NCBI GenBank assembly: GCA_023434425.1
Contig: JAEYSS010000138.1
Coordinates: 1 to 5,436, forward strand
DNA: 5,436 bases
DNA from: Pseudomonadota bacterium
GTDB lineage: Bacteria > Pseudomonadota > Alphaproteobacteria > Ferrovibrionales > Ferrovibrionaceae
Direction of reading: 5' to 3'
Position 1 is the stretch's first letter. The number at the start of each line of letters is the position of its first letter. Shown here one piece after another: positions 4,867-5,436 of this stretch. Both the position numbers and the translations under genes were made by a program. The notes beneath the pieces were generated by a model. The model ran no database searches, was not told where the DNA came from, and worked only from the letters and a program-made list of their open reading frames with translations.

Positions 4867-5436
4867 CTGCCCATACGTCCATCGCTGAGACCGGCGCACT
4901 GATGAATCAGATGGGCGCTGCGGCGAAGGCTGCCGCGCGGCTGCTCGCCGTTGCCCCCACCGCGCAGAAGAATGCCGCGCTGAAAGCCGCCGCCGTCGCG
5001 CTGCGCAACAACGAACAGACCATCCTCGCCGCCAATGCGCAGGACATGGCGGCCGGGAAGGCGAAAGGACTTACCGCGGCGCTGCTCGACCGCCTGATGC
5101 TGGATGGCAAACGCATCGCCGCGATTGCGCAGGGGCTGGAGGAGATCGCGGACCTCGCCGATCCCGTCGGCGGCGTGATCGCCGCCTGGACGCGGCCGAA
5201 CGGCCTGAAATTCGAACGCGTGCGCACGCCGCTCGGCGTGATCGGCGTGATCTATGAAAGCCGCCCGAACGTCACTGCCGATGCCGGCGGACTCTGCCTC
5301 AAGGCCGGCAATGCCTGCATCCTGCGCGGCGGCTCGGAAAGTTTCCAGTCGAGCCGGGCGATCCATGCCTGCCTGGTCGAAGGCCTGACGGCGGCCGGTC
5401 TGCCCGAAGCGGCGATCCAGCTGGTGCCGACCACCG
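4863..5436 (+). CDS. proA: Gamma-glutamyl phosphate reductase, N-terminal part (runs off the right edge)
   Basis: The plus strand is open from the ATG at 4863 to the window end, giving 191 residues of the NADPH-dependent glutamate-5-semialdehyde dehydrogenase, the second step of proline synthesis. It reduces the ProB product and is thought to form a complex with ProB because that intermediate is labile. Seen: LAANAQDM (55-62), LLDRLMLD (74-81), ADPVGGVI (99-106), TPLGVIGVIYESRPNVTADA (122-141), LCLKAGNACILRGGSES (144-160). These are the N-terminal aldehyde-dehydrogenase nucleotide-binding segments; the catalytic cysteine lies beyond the window. The start shares ATGA with the proB stop. A later ATG at 4902 aligns with the start of the E. 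coli protein, but the coupled start is more likely. Confidence 0.96.
   Translation, partial: MTAHTSIAETGALMNQMGAAAKAAARLLAVAPTAQKNAALKAAAVALRNNEQTILAANAQDMAAGKAKGLTAALLDRLMLDGKRIAAIAQGLEEIADLADPVGGVIAAWTRPNGLKFERVRTPLGVIGVIYESRPNVTADAGGLCLKAGNACILRGGSESFQSSRAIHACLVEGLTAAGLPEAAIQLVPTT

Noticed and set aside
4327..4899. Minus-strand open frame, 190 codons, opposite proB
   Set aside because: Shadow frame; the opposite strand is a complete ProB with all motifs.
1..5436. CRISPR array, insertion sequence or transposase remnants
   Set aside because: No spaced repeats beyond the single 21-bp duplication, no terminal inverted repeats with target duplications, and no transposase or integrase motifs in any frame.

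Overview
This is a GC-rich chromosomal window from what looks like an alphaproteobacterium. The evidence is the rplU-rpmA / obgE-proB-proA gene order, the protein sequence style (for example the PLGTANVLA motif of the lipid kinase) and strong third-position GC in the core genes. The genus cannot be named from the sequence alone.

Layout. Positions 1-338 (minus) hold the N-terminal part of a diacylglycerol-kinase-family lipid kinase that runs off the left edge. Diverging from it is a small exported thermonuclease-like protein (444-950, plus). Positions 951-2028 form a visibly less GC-rich accessory stretch. It contains a plus-strand sigma-70-type promoter with no obvious gene after it, a minus-strand tRNA with a UUA anticodon, a degenerate tRNA-like element, a small winged-helix protein of unknown function ending in a perfect hairpin, and a tandem pair of 21-bp repeats. 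From 1938 rightwards the window is core genome: a strong promoter, rplU (L21), rpmA (L27), a textbook intrinsic terminator, then obgE, proB and the first 191 codons of proA.

How the genes work together. rplU and rpmA supply two large-subunit ribosomal proteins from one promoter and end at the terminator at 2665-2695. ObgE is a ribosome-associated GTPase needed for 50S maturation, which fits its place behind two 50S protein genes. obgE, proB and proA overlap by 8 and 4 nt, so they are probably translated in a coupled way. ProB and ProA carry out the first two steps of proline synthesis from glutamate.

The most unusual item is the tRNA at 1037-1112. It folds into an almost complete cloverleaf with tRNA-Glu hallmarks, but its anticodon would read the stop codon UAA. 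Five genes in this same window, including rplU, rpmA and obgE, end in UAA. It is therefore either an inert or decaying tRNA or a restrained ochre suppressor. No new multi-gene system is evident; the interest lies in this short accessory stretch.
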